Shown here: positions 19,046-27,552 of the stretch, piece by piece
How positions within the stretch are numbered: the first letter of the stretch is position 1
Layout of the letters: every line of letters starts with the position of its first letter
Source of the DNA: Verrucomicrobiales bacterium
Lineage (GTDB): Bacteria > Verrucomicrobiota > Verrucomicrobiia > Limisphaerales > J093
DNA: 64,000 nucleotides
NCBI GenBank assembly: GCA_015075445.1
Contig: JABTUJ010000018.1
Coordinates: 96,525 to 160,524 of the forward strand
Direction of reading: 5' to 3'
Program-made: the position numbers and the translations under genes
The notes under the pieces: model-generated
The model's input: only the letters and a program-made list of their open reading frames with translations
Databases searched by the model: none
Told to the model about the DNA's origin: nothing

Positions 19046-19567
19046 TCAACGTCGGCCGCGGGGCGGCGGCGGAACCTCGGCCGGAGGGGCATCCTGGGCA
19101 TGCCGGGGGCCGGTGCCATCGCGGAGTCCCTGTCCCTGTCCCTGCCCCTGGCGATGACGTTGGCCGCCGCGTTCGGCCGGACCGAAACCGCGACCGCCCG
19201 GACGGCCCTCAGCGTCCCGATAGCCGGGACCCCCGCGCCGGCCGTTGGCGGGGCCGAAACCCTGGCCGCGGCCATCACGGGGGCGATCGACGGAGCCGGG
19301 GCCGCGTCGCTGTTGGAACTGCTCGAGCCAGGCCTGTTCCTCGGCCGTGAGCGACCCCTGGGCCTGCTTTTCGCGCAGCGACGTCAGGTACTCGTCGCAG
19401 GCGGCGCGCTGGGCCGCGCGCTCTTCCGGGCTGAGGTTGCGGCCATAGCCGGGGGGGTGTCCCCAAGGGCAGGACGGGTTGGCACTGTCCTGGGCCTGGA
19501 GGGTGAGGGCGGGGCTGCCGAGAAGCAGGGCCGCCAGACAGAACCGGGTGATGGATGGACGTTTCAT
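19046..19567 (-). CDS. Secreted Gly/Arg/Gln-rich hypothetical protein
   Basis: A 173-residue protein from the ATG at 19567. Residues 1-26 are a clear signal peptide (SITRFCLAALLLGSPALTLQAQ). Residues of about 30-90 form a compact region (NLSPEERAAQRAACDEYLTSL, then LTAEEQAWLEQFQQRR) resembling periplasmic heptad-rich stress proteins in composition only. The remainder is low complexity (repeats of RGG, QGQGQG, FGP) and ends PPPPRGRR. No family is recognised. It is on the same strand as, and upstream of, the two-component pair, so it may be its target or ligand, as CpxP-like proteins are for Cpx (speculation). Confidence 0.6.
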   Translation of the reverse strand: MKRPSITRFCLAALLLGSPALTLQAQDSANPSCPWGHPPGYGRNLSPEERAAQRAACDEYLTSLREKQAQGSLTAEEQAWLEQFQQRRGPGSVDRPRDGRGQGFGPANGRRGGPGYRDAEGRPGGRGFGPAERGGQRHRQGQGQGQGLRDGTGPRHAQDAPPAEVPPPPRGRR

Positions 19568-19696
19568 AGTGTTCCGATCAAGACTGTTGTGGTTTCGACT
19601 TTCTTCCGGGACCGGCGCACCCCAGTGCGTCGTTCCATCCATGACAGAGTGTGGCCGGATGAACGGAGGCCGCGGGCGCGGATGACACTTTTGTCA

Positions 19697-20059
19697 TCAG
19701 CGGATGACAATGCGGGGATCGACCTCGTACTTGGTGCCGTCGTTGGCAAACAGGAGGAGGGTGTACTTGTAAGTGCCGGCGTCGGCGTTGGCCCGGACCT
19801 GGGGACGGATGACGGCTTCGCCCTGGCCCCCCTGGCGTCCGTCGCAGTATAGGTACTTGACGAACGGTGAGTTGCGGGCAAATCGCGCGTCGAGTTCCTG
19901 GCCGGCGATGAACAGGACGAGGTCGCCTTCGGTGGATTTCCAGACAATGTGGTCGCCGCGTCCGGCCTGGACATCCGGGGCGGGCTCGAAGTGCAGGCCG
20001 TTCTTGGGATCGATGGACACGACGATTTCGAAGGTCTTGAGGTTGGTTTCAGTGAGCAT
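19697..20059 (-). CDS. Small hypothetical beta-rich protein
   Basis: A 120-residue protein from the ATG at 20059, which lies 4 bp after the stop of the cyclase/TPR gene, so probably co-transcribed with it. Composition is beta-rich (FEIVVSIDPKNGLHFEPAPD, then GTYKYTLLLFANDGTKYEVD), and the spacing of hydrophobic positions resembles a small immunoglobulin- or cupredoxin-like fold. No signal peptide is visible. I do not recognise a family. A longer in-frame start exists but runs back through the cyclase gene and is not supported. Confidence 0.55.
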   Translation of the reverse strand: MLTETNLKTFEIVVSIDPKNGLHFEPAPDVQAGRGDHIVWKSTEGDLVLFIAGQELDARFARNSPFVKYLYCDGRQGGQGEAVIRPQVRANADAGTYKYTLLLFANDGTKYEVDPRIVIR

Positions 20060-20063
20060 GGTT

Positions 20064-22433
20064 TCAGCGTGGTTGACCGGCCTGGGTCGCTGGGGGCGCG
20101 GGGATCTCCGCCCACGCCGCCGAATCCTGACGCAGCGACTCGAGGTCCGGGTGACGGTCCACAGTATGCTGGGGACAACCGGCGCGCAAAGCCTCGCGGA
20201 GAAACTCGAGAGCCGCCGGGCGTTGGCCGATGCGTTCGCTGGCGAGGGCAGCCTGCAAGAAGACCGAGGCATCGGCGGTCCCGGCGGCGAGGGCTTCCGC
20301 GAGAGCGGCGCGGGCGGCCTCGGGGTTCCCGAGGAACGCGTGGTACAAGGCCAGGTCGGCGAGGACGAGCGGTTGTTTGCGGTTCACGCGGAGGCTGGCC
20401 TCGGCCAGGGTGACGGCCTCGTGGTAGGCGGCCGCCGCGGACGTGCCGGCGGGGTCGGTGTGGCGGCGGGCGTCGGCCAGGTTGCCCCACCAGACGTAGT
20501 GGCGCGGGTCGAGTTCGGTGGCCTGGAGGGACCACGCGGCGGCTTGGTCGAACTGGTGTTCGAAGAAGCGGATGGTGCCGAGGTTCGAGCAGGCCTGCGC
20601 GGTGGGTTTCAAGGCGATGGATTGCTCGAGGAGGCGGGCAGCCTCGGGAAAGCGGCCCTGCAGAAAGAGCAGGCCACCGAGGTTCGCATACCCCGAATAG
20701 TTGTCCGGCGTCAGGTCGATGACGCGGCGGAAGCAGCGCTCGGCGTCCCCAAGCCGGTCGGTGCGGTTGGCGTAGAAGACGCCCAGGGAACGCCAGGCGC
20801 GCCAGTCGCCCTCGTCCTGCCGGGCGGCCTCGAGGTGGATCGCTTCGGCGGTGGCGTAGTCGCCGGCTTCTTCGTAGGCGCGGGCGAGCCAGGTGCGCGC
20901 GCGGACGTAGCCCGGATCGAGGTTCAATGCCTGGCGGAAGGAGGCGATCGCCTGGCCCGGCTGGCCCCGGCCGAGCCGCACCAAGCCGAGGGTGAAGTGG
21001 GCGGCGGGGAGCTGGTTCGTGCTGAGCTCGATGGCGCGCACGGCGCTGTTGAAGGCGTCCTCGATGTAGGGCCGATCCTGGGTGCGCTCGAAAAGGCGCC
21101 AGTAGGCCTCGCCGAGGGCGGCGAAGGCCGGCGCGAACGCCGGGTCCAAATTCACCGCGCCTTCGAGAACGCGGACGGCGTTGCTGGCCTGGAGGCTCGG
21201 ATCGTAACGGGCGAGTTCACCCATGCCTTGCAGGTAGAGCCGGTAGGCTTCGGCATTGGTGGTCTCGGTGGAGCCCCGCATGGGCGGAAGGAGGGGGGCT
21301 TCGGCGAGCTTCAGCCAGGCGACCACCTGCTCGGCGACGCGCTGGCCGGCACTGAGCAGGTTGGCGTCGACCACTTCGAGGATGTCGGCCCCGACGGTGT
21401 CGGCGGTGCGGGCGTCTTCGAGGGTGATGCTCAAGCGGGTGCGATCGAGGTCCTGGAGCCAGCGCAGCGAGAGGACATGCGTGGCGCCCAGGCGTCGGCG
21501 GACTTCGTTCACGCTCTCGACCCGCTCGGCCAGCAGGTCCGTGTTGGGGACCAGACGCAATGGCAGTGCCCGCTCCTGCTTGAGCTGGGCCAGACGGCCG
21601 AGGGTGACGTGGACCAGGCCTTCGAGAAGGGTCTGGTCGCCCGCGCTGTCCGACGGGTTCCCTGCCGCCAGCAAGGCCAGCGTGCTCGTGGGAGGGCGCG
21701 GGGAGTCGTGAGGTCGGGACAGCAGCCAGACCATGCCCGCCAGCAGCACGAGCGCCGTGCCGGTCCCGATCGCGGTACGAAGCGGGTCGGGTGAGGTGCG
21801 CCGCGGCGGTTTCCACCGGGCCAGACCTTGTTCCCCCACCTCGGTCAAAGTGACCGGTCTGGCGATGCCGCGGAGCCGGTAGCGCCCGTAGCGTTGCCAG
21901 CGGACGGGCGCGAGACCGGCGGGCGCATCCCGGTCGAGCTCGGGCTGCGCCGCAGCGCAAGCTTCCTGGCTCGCCAGGATCTGGTCGGGACCACCCAAGG
22001 CCATCAGGCGGGCCGCGGCATCCACGTCCGAACCGAAGAGCTCGAGGTCGGCGCCCTTGCGCTCGACGACGATGTCGCCGGTGTGAATGCCGATGCGATC
22101 GAACACGGGTTGGGCCTGGCCGACTGCCTGTGCGCGCAACCGCTGCTGCAACCGGAGCGCGAAGCGCACCGCCGTCGCCGGGTGGGCGAACAGGAGCAGA
22201 AAGGAGTCGCCGCTGGTGCCCGCCTCGACCGCGTCGGGGAAGTGAGCCAGCAGTTCGCGCACCTGGCGGTGGTGGGCCTGGATGCGCTCGATTCCGGCGC
22301 GTTCCCCCAGGGCCTGCTTCAACCGGGTCGATCCGACGATGTCGGTGAAGACGAGGGTGACCCGCTGTTGCCCGTTGGGGGGCCAGGCGGCGGCCTGGCC
22401 AGGATCGAGGCTCTCGGGTGGTCCTTCCGGCAT
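20064..22433 (-). CDS. Class III nucleotidyl cyclase-domain membrane protein with TPR repeats
   Basis: A 789-residue protein with a cytoplasmic class III adenylate/guanylate cyclase domain (residues about 22-205), one TM helix (about 221-239), then an exported FlgO/TolB-like segment and many TPR units. The metal Asp residues are D31 (FTDIVGST) and D76 (TSGDSFLLLF). The position of the transition-state Asn is Asp (D138 in GSDVDAAARL) with R142 retained, and the purine-contacting Lys before GD is Gly, so activity or substrate is uncertain. TPRs are clear from about residue 415 (AFAPAFAALGEAYWRL, PGYVRARTWLARAYEEAGDY, DNYSGYANLGGLLFLQGR). Such proteins are common in soil and planctomycete-like bacteria as sensors. 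The downstream 120-residue gene follows after 4 bp. Confidence 0.82.
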   Translation of the reverse strand: MPEGPPESLDPGQAAAWPPNGQQRVTLVFTDIVGSTRLKQALGERAGIERIQAHHRQVRELLAHFPDAVEAGTSGDSFLLLFAHPATAVRFALRLQQRLRAQAVGQAQPVFDRIGIHTGDIVVERKGADLELFGSDVDAAARLMALGGPDQILASQEACAAAQPELDRDAPAGLAPVRWQRYGRYRLRGIARPVTLTEVGEQGLARWKPPRRTSPDPLRTAIGTGTALVLLAGMVWLLSRPHDSPRPPTSTLALLAAGNPSDSAGDQTLLEGLVHVTLGRLAQLKQERALPLRLVPNTDLLAERVESVNEVRRRLGATHVLSLRWLQDLDRTRLSITLEDARTADTVGADILEVVDANLLSAGQRVAEQVVAWLKLAEAPLLPPMRGSTETTNAEAYRLYLQGMGELARYDPSLQASNAVRVLEGAVNLDPAFAPAFAALGEAYWRLFERTQDRPYIEDAFNSAVRAIELSTNQLPAAHFTLGLVRLGRGQPGQAIASFRQALNLDPGYVRARTWLARAYEEAGDYATAEAIHLEAARQDEGDWRAWRSLGVFYANRTDRLGDAERCFRRVIDLTPDNYSGYANLGGLLFLQGRFPEAARLLEQSIALKPTAQACSNLGTIRFFEHQFDQAAAWSLQATELDPRHYVWWGNLADARRHTDPAGTSAAAAYHEAVTLAEASLRVNRKQPLVLADLALYHAFLGNPEAARAALAEALAAGTADASVFLQAALASERIGQRPAALEFLREALRAGCPQHTVDRHPDLESLRQDSAAWAEIPAPPATQAGQPR

Positions 22434-22553
22434 GGTCGGAAGCGTACACGCGGTCGCAGGTCAAACCAACCCGAATGACGTCGGCGCCGGCTCGACCCTC
22501 TTCAAGCCCCCCCGGCGACCTGTCCCGACCACGCTGGATGTCTCATGCCCGGG

Positions 22554-22625
22554 GTAGGCGCTGACGTGAGGAGCGAAGTGGCAACGCCCCTGTCTTCACT
22601 TCGCCTGCCTCACGTCGGCGCCTAC
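22554..22625. repeat. REPIN-like palindrome, copy 2
   Basis: Left arm from 22554 (GTAGGCGCTGACGTGAGGAG) and right arm 22599-22625 reading CTTCGCCTGCCTCACGTCGG then CGCCTAC. It differs from the main family in the inner part (GAGCGAAG/CTTCGCCTG). The right arm and spacer encode the last residues and the stop codon of the minus-strand gene ending at 22596. Confidence 0.88.
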
Positions 22626-24212
22626 ACGAGAAGCGCTGCCTGGATTGCCGGGCCCGAACCAGCCAGCCTGGGCGGCACGCACGTCCGCGTCCGTCGCCCG
22701 CTGGGGCCAGACCCAATCGCGGCCCTGGAGGAATGACCGGCCTTCACCTTCGGGCGGTCGGGCATCGCCCCCGTCATCCCGGCCGTCAGCCCCGACGGAA
22801 TACAGCGTGAAGCCGCCGTCGGCGTTTCGCCGGTAGCGCAGCGGTTGGCCATCCACCCAGTCCCGGGGCGGGGTGGCGGCGAAGGCGGGCACCAGGGCCG
22901 CGAGGTTCGTTGGCCACTCGCCGTGACGGAGGCGGTAGCGCTTGAGGGCGATCGCCGTGCGCGCCAGTTCGGCATAGCCGTCCACAGCGAGAGCCTTCTG
23001 CAAAGCCCTTTCGTGCGCTGAAAGGGAAAAGGTAGCGAACCAGAAGCGGAGGCGGTTGTAGGCGTTCGGGCGCTCGAACTCCGCGGGCACGGCCAGGGCG
23101 GGAATGCCGGCATTCACGCCCTTCGGATTGGCCGGGGCGGCCCGAACATCGCGGTGTGTGCAGGCGGCGTTGGCCGCGTCCGCAAGTGCTTGGACCGACC
23201 GGCCGTAGAAGCGGGCGTCCTGGCTGGACCAAGCGAAGCGCCAGAGCTCGGCGAAAACGAAGCGCCGGAACGCCGCGCCCCGATGTTGGAGGGGGCCGAG
23301 CCAGTTCATCACCGTGTCAGACCCTGCGAGTGGGGAGTCTTGGCCGTCACGGTCAAAAGGCGGGACGAGCGCCAGCGCCTCACGCAGCTCCGACCGGGTG
23401 GGGCGTCCGTGGGCGTGCTGTGCGAGGTACGCGGCACGTTCCATCCGGAGGGCGTCGACCGTGCCGGCCAGGAAGCTGGGTTCCTGCCAGGCCGTTTGGA
23501 GTGCGGCGAGCTGCACGTCGGTCCAGTCGTCGGCTTCGAGTGCCTGCCACACATCGCCCAGGGCCACCTGCCCGAGGGACATCCGCACCAGTTGGCTGAC
23601 GAGAACGCCCTCATGCAGCAGGCTGTCGACCAAGGCGCGGCTGGCCAGGAGGTTCTCAAGCGCCTCCGCCGGCTTGCCCTCCAGCAGCGCCATGACGGTG
23701 GCCAATCGCAAGACCTGACTCAGGTTCTTGAGGGGGGTCAGGTGCGGAAACTGGAGGTCCCAGGGCTGGGCGTAGTCAAGCTGAACCACCAGCGGGGCGT
23801 TGGTCAGCCAGGCACGCAGCTCAGGCACTCGCGCGCGGCTCGGTGCAAAGTTGAGGGAAAAGACCGCGCAGGCATGCGTCGGGTTCGGGTGACCGGCCCA
23901 ACCAGCCGGTCCCCAAAGCACGGCCTCCTTGCCGGGAGGCAACTGGCGAGGGGTAACGGGCTCGCCAGACACGGTGCGCCCTGGCAGCGACAGCAACGCC
24001 GGCAACTGCGCCGGCAGGAAGACGCGCGCCCCGCGGATGCGCAAGGCGGGGTCGAGGGCGGCCACTTCCATCGGCTCGCCGCGGGCGGCCATGGCGCGCT
24101 TCCAGGAGGCGAGCGAGAGCTGACCGCGAATCCGCTCCTCGACGAGGAAGAGGACCACCAGACCCAGCACGCCGGCGGTACCGCCCACGAGCAGCTTGGT
24201 GCGGCGCGTCAT
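22596..24212 (-). CDS. Membrane-anchored hypothetical protein
   Basis: A 538-residue protein with an N-terminal signal anchor (KLLVGGTAGVLGLVVLFLVEE) and a large exported domain. The body is helical with no enzyme motif I recognise. Near the C-terminus, LKRYRLRHGEWPTNLAALVP followed by DWVDGQPLRYRRNADGGFTLYSVGADGRDDGG closely resembles the tail of type II secretion pseudopilins and of planctomycete/verrucomicrobial proteins of unknown role. The start overlaps the sulfatase stop (ATGA, 24209-24212), so the two are translationally coupled. The last ten residues (RVGADVRQAK) are encoded by a REPIN arm, which also supplies the TGA; the ancestral C-terminus may have differed. Confidence 0.68.
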   Translation of the reverse strand: MTRRTKLLVGGTAGVLGLVVLFLVEERIRGQLSLASWKRAMAARGEPMEVAALDPALRIRGARVFLPAQLPALLSLPGRTVSGEPVTPRQLPPGKEAVLWGPAGWAGHPNPTHACAVFSLNFAPSRARVPELRAWLTNAPLVVQLDYAQPWDLQFPHLTPLKNLSQVLRLATVMALLEGKPAEALENLLASRALVDSLLHEGVLVSQLVRMSLGQVALGDVWQALEADDWTDVQLAALQTAWQEPSFLAGTVDALRMERAAYLAQHAHGRPTRSELREALALVPPFDRDGQDSPLAGSDTVMNWLGPLQHRGAAFRRFVFAELWRFAWSSQDARFYGRSVQALADAANAACTHRDVRAAPANPKGVNAGIPALAVPAEFERPNAYNRLRFWFATFSLSAHERALQKALAVDGYAELARTAIALKRYRLRHGEWPTNLAALVPAFAATPPRDWVDGQPLRYRRNADGGFTLYSVGADGRDDGGDARPPEGEGRSFLQGRDWVWPQRATDADVRAAQAGWFGPGNPGSASRVGADVRQAK

Positions 24213-25648
24213 GGCGCGTTCTTGACCGGCCAGTCTGGCGATTCGCTTCGGGCGGTCTTCAGGTAGGCGTCGAGTTTCGCGACGAGATCGGGATGCCGGG
24301 CCGCGAGGTCGTGCTGTTCGCCCAGGTCCTGAGCGAGGTCATAGAGCACGAGCGGCGCGTCCGCGCGGCGTTCGCGGATGGCCTTCCAGCGGCCCTGATA
24401 CAGGGCGGCCTGGCTGAAGCCGCGCTCGTGAAACTCCCAGTACAGGTACTCGTGCCGGGCCTGTCCTTCACCGTTGGCCAACAACTCGGGGACGAAGCTG
24501 AGCGAATCCAGGCCGTCGGGGACCCGCGCCCCGGCCAACTCGCAGGCGGTGGCGAACCAGTCACCAAAGTACGCTGGGTGCGACGACACGCGGCCGGCCG
24601 GCACGTGCCCTGGCCACCACGCCAGACAGGGGACGCGGATACCCCCGTCGGTCAGGCTCCGTTTGAAGCCGCGGAGAGGGCCGGCGGGCTGGAAGCGCTC
24701 GGGATGATGGCTGCTCTCGTTGTGCGGGCCGTTGTCACTCGTGAAGATCACCAGCGTGTTGTGCGCCAGGTCCAGGCGCTGGAGCAACTCGAGCAACCGG
24801 CCCACATAGCTGTCCAGCCGAGTGATCATCGCCGCGTGTCCCTTGTCCTGCGCGGGCCAGTCCTGACGGGCATAGGGCCCATAATCGGGCACGTGGGCAC
24901 CGTCCTTGAGCTCGCGATTGCGCTCGTTGTTCGCGTGCGGGATGACCGGGCTCCAGTAGAGGAAGAACGGGCGGGACGGGTGATTGGCGATGAACTTCAG
25001 GGCTTCGTCGGCCAAGAGGTCATCGGCATAGAGGATGCCGTCCTCGGCATAGCCACCACCATAGTTGCCGACCGGGGTGACGACGTTGGGCAGGAGGATT
25101 TGGGTCTCGTTGCGCCAAAGGCGGTCGGGGAAGTGGTTGTGCGCGTGGTGCTGGTTGAGGTAGCCGAAGAAGTAATCGAAACCCTGGCGGCGAGGCAGGC
25201 CGCTCTCGGCGGCGCCGACATCTCCCAGGCCCCACTTGCCAATGAGGGCGGTCGTGTAGCCGGCGGCCTGGAGGGCGCGGGCGACGGTGACGTCGTCGGA
25301 ACGCAAAGCCTGGGCGCGGGGATTGGCGGGTCCCGCATTGCCGCGGACGCGCGTTCGGCCATGGTGCTGACCGGTCATGAGCACGCTGCGGGAGGGAGCA
25401 CACACGGTCGCGCCCGCGTAGAACTGCGTGAACCGGAGACCCTCGCGCGCCATCCGATCCAGATGCGGGGTCTGGATGATCCGCTGGCCGTAACAGCCCA
25501 GCTCGCCGTAGCCGAGGTCGTCGGCCATGAGCCAGATCAGATTGGGCCGGTCGGCAGCGTGAATGGTGAAGACGGCCAGCGCGGCGGTGAGGGTTAGGCC
25601 GAGGCGCCACGCGTCGGAGAACGGTCGGGAGTGGCAATCGCGTTTCAT
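24209..25648 (-). CDS. Secreted sulfatase (arylsulfatase type)
   Basis: A 479-residue exported formylglycine sulfatase hydrolysing sulfate esters, probably on polysaccharide. The signal peptide ends about FTIHAA. PNLIWLMADDLGYGELGCYG supplies the metal Asp pair (D43, D44). C83 in CAPSRSVLMTG is the Cys converted to formylglycine in the C-x-P-S-R signature, followed by GQHHGRTRVRGN. Other blocks are TALIGKWGLG, FFLYWSPVIPHANN, and the metal site in VIFTSDNGPHNE. Full length for the family. A maturase (formylglycine-generating enzyme) must be encoded elsewhere, as none is in this window. First gene of a coupled pair with the membrane-anchored protein downstream. Confidence 0.92.
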   Translation of the reverse strand: MKRDCHSRPFSDAWRLGLTLTAALAVFTIHAADRPNLIWLMADDLGYGELGCYGQRIIQTPHLDRMAREGLRFTQFYAGATVCAPSRSVLMTGQHHGRTRVRGNAGPANPRAQALRSDDVTVARALQAAGYTTALIGKWGLGDVGAAESGLPRRQGFDYFFGYLNQHHAHNHFPDRLWRNETQILLPNVVTPVGNYGGGYAEDGILYADDLLADEALKFIANHPSRPFFLYWSPVIPHANNERNRELKDGAHVPDYGPYARQDWPAQDKGHAAMITRLDSYVGRLLELLQRLDLAHNTLVIFTSDNGPHNESSHHPERFQPAGPLRGFKRSLTDGGIRVPCLAWWPGHVPAGRVSSHPAYFGDWFATACELAGARVPDGLDSLSFVPELLANGEGQARHEYLYWEFHERGFSQAALYQGRWKAIRERRADAPLVLYDLAQDLGEQHDLAARHPDLVAKLDAYLKTARSESPDWPVKNAP

Positions 25649-25753
25649 GATCCGGGAGGCGGCAACCGCCGGGTCATCCCCAACAGTTGGCCAATCACAC
25701 TGGACACCGTTTCAACATCCTCCCCTTTGTCAACCCCGGAGGCTTCTCCCTGC

Positions 25754-25830
25754 ACCGCCCGGTGAGGGCACCGGGCCTACAACCTGTAGGCCGGGTCCCC
25801 CGACCCGGCGGAGAGACTCCCGGCCCCTGA
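25754..25830. repeat. Long direct repeat, copy A
   Basis: A 57-bp core (25755-25811) beginning CCGCCCGGTGAGGGCACCGG recurs at 28871-28927 with a single difference, and weaker similarity runs to position 25830. The core itself contains two palindromes (GGCCTACAACCTGTAGGCC and CGGGTCCCCCGACCCG). It lies between the sulfatase start and the CotH stop. An inverted-repeat remnant with CGAACATCGGGGATT follows at about 25847-25861. Confidence 0.9.
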
Positions 25831-25872
25831 ATCCTCCGCCGATTTCGAACATCGGGGATTGGGGAGCGGGAA

Positions 25873-27546
25873 TCAGGGGGACGCCAAGGACTCGAGTGCG
25901 AGCGATGCCAACAAGAACCAGGCTGCGCCGGATTGGGCGCGCAATTCGCAGATCAGTTCGATGTCCCGGTCTTCGTCGACTTCGAACGGCTGTTCGAGCC
26001 ATACCCCGGCCTGGTCACCCACGAGTTCGTAAGGCCGAATCGCCGAGGCCCCCACCACCCGGAGTCCGGCACCATGGTTCCGGCCGAAAGGCAACCGCTG
26101 CACGCCCTCGGTCACGACTTTTCCAAGGAACTTGTAGTGACCGGGGCCGAGACGAACCGTCGTGCGCCACGAAGCCGACGTCATCGGTCCCGCGCGGATG
26201 TGCAAGGCCTCGCCGCCACCCGGAGCGGTGCGTCGTTCCAAGCAGCCACCTGCCGGCGCGTCGAATCCCTCCCAATCCAGCAGGCGGAGCGGGCCATGGA
26301 CGAACCGGGCCAGACGCGGCTCCGGTTCGTTCATCTGCCGCTGGATTGAGGCACGCCGCAGGGCGATGCGCTCTTTGGAGTCGGCGATGGCGACTTCGAG
26401 TTCGCGGACCTCGCGCGCAGGCAGGAGGGGTCGAAGCCGTTGAACGAGGTCATCCGCCTCACGCTGGAGCCACGGCACGTCGAGAAGGTTGGTCGTGAGT
26501 TGGCCGATCCGTGCGCGGTAGGCCTGCCGACCTTCGGACGTCTCCAGTACCGCCCGGGCCACGAGTCCCTGCATCGCCGGACGGAGGGTCGCGTCGGGTC
26601 GCCCGAAGAGCTGATCCATGCCGTGCGGCAGGAACACCATCCGGCCGCTGTCCACGTCGTGGTAGATCCGGAAGTTGTTTCGGGCCAGGCAATAGCCGTC
26701 GCGGTGACCGGTGATCACTTCCATCGCCATGAAGCTCGCGAACCGGTCCAGATCGAGCACCTGGCCCAGGCGGGTCCAGCGAGCGGCGACATCCGGGTCG
26801 CGGGCGGCGGCCGCCAACGCGGCCAGGTCACTCCGGTCGTCGGGCCCCGCTCCGGCGTCCTTCTCGAGCGCTTCATCCACGTCGTGTCCCGGGCCGGTGT
26901 CGTACAAATTGCCGCGGGGATCCCGGAAGTAGCGGCCGAGGAACTCCTCGGTGAATCCCTCTTTCAACACGTACAAGCCGAGGCGCCGGCCGTTCAGCGT
27001 CACGAGCGCATGCGTCACCCGGGGTGCCGGGATTTGGGCCGCCCGAAACAGGGCGCTGCCGGCGTACTCGTTGAAATAGCTGGGATCCTCGACGGAGTTG
27101 TTGAGGTGAAGCTTGCGCAACCCGTGAAAGCCGGCCTCGGCGTCCGCTCCGTCGAACCGCAGCGTGAAGGAGGGTTTGTCGTCGAGGCCACGGAAGCTGC
27201 CGGTTGAGCCCTTCAGGTGGAGGCGGACGCGATCGTGCATTCGCTGCCCATCCTCAACGACGCGGCCGGGAACATTTTGCCGGCTGTTCTGGCGCAACCG
27301 GTCGGCGTCTTCGGGGGCGAGGAACAGGGCCAATCGGGAGATGGTGCCGCTCGTGAAGAGGTCGGAACCCGGCGCCTGGACACCGGCAGGCCCGGCGACT
27401 GCGTCCCGCGCGGTTGCCGTGTCGCGGGTCCCATCGCCAGCAACAACCCAGTTTGCCACCGCGAGGGTGCCCGCAATTCCGCTGCGCACCAGCAACCACC
27501 ATGTCAGGAGACGGGGCATGGGATACGACGAGACGCGTGCCTTCAC
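25873..27546 (-). CDS. CotH kinase family protein
   Basis: A 557-residue protein with a CotH-type atypical kinase domain (about residues 70-350). Family blocks are KPSFTLRFD, FHGLRKLHLNNSVEDPSYFNEYAG, RVTHALVTLNGRRLGLYVLKEG, NLYD, and CLARNNFRIYHDVDSGRMVFLPHGMDQ. CotH proteins phosphorylate Ser in spore-coat or secreted proteins, and in non-sporulating bacteria they are often surface or secreted proteins of unknown substrate. A signal-like segment follows MPRLLTWWLL. The start is GTG 27546 or ATG 27519; the former lies 6 bp after the upstream NAGPA stop, giving a two-gene operon. The C-terminal 150 residues form a beta-sandwich resembling a carbohydrate-binding domain (inference). Confidence 0.82.
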   Translation of the reverse strand: MKARVSSYPMPRLLTWWLLVRSGIAGTLAVANWVVAGDGTRDTATARDAVAGPAGVQAPGSDLFTSGTISRLALFLAPEDADRLRQNSRQNVPGRVVEDGQRMHDRVRLHLKGSTGSFRGLDDKPSFTLRFDGADAEAGFHGLRKLHLNNSVEDPSYFNEYAGSALFRAAQIPAPRVTHALVTLNGRRLGLYVLKEGFTEEFLGRYFRDPRGNLYDTGPGHDVDEALEKDAGAGPDDRSDLAALAAAARDPDVAARWTRLGQVLDLDRFASFMAMEVITGHRDGYCLARNNFRIYHDVDSGRMVFLPHGMDQLFGRPDATLRPAMQGLVARAVLETSEGRQAYRARIGQLTTNLLDVPWLQREADDLVQRLRPLLPAREVRELEVAIADSKERIALRRASIQRQMNEPEPRLARFVHGPLRLLDWEGFDAPAGGCLERRTAPGGGEALHIRAGPMTSASWRTTVRLGPGHYKFLGKVVTEGVQRLPFGRNHGAGLRVVGASAIRPYELVGDQAGVWLEQPFEVDEDRDIELICELRAQSGAAWFLLASLALESLASP

Positions 27547-27552
27547 GCGACG

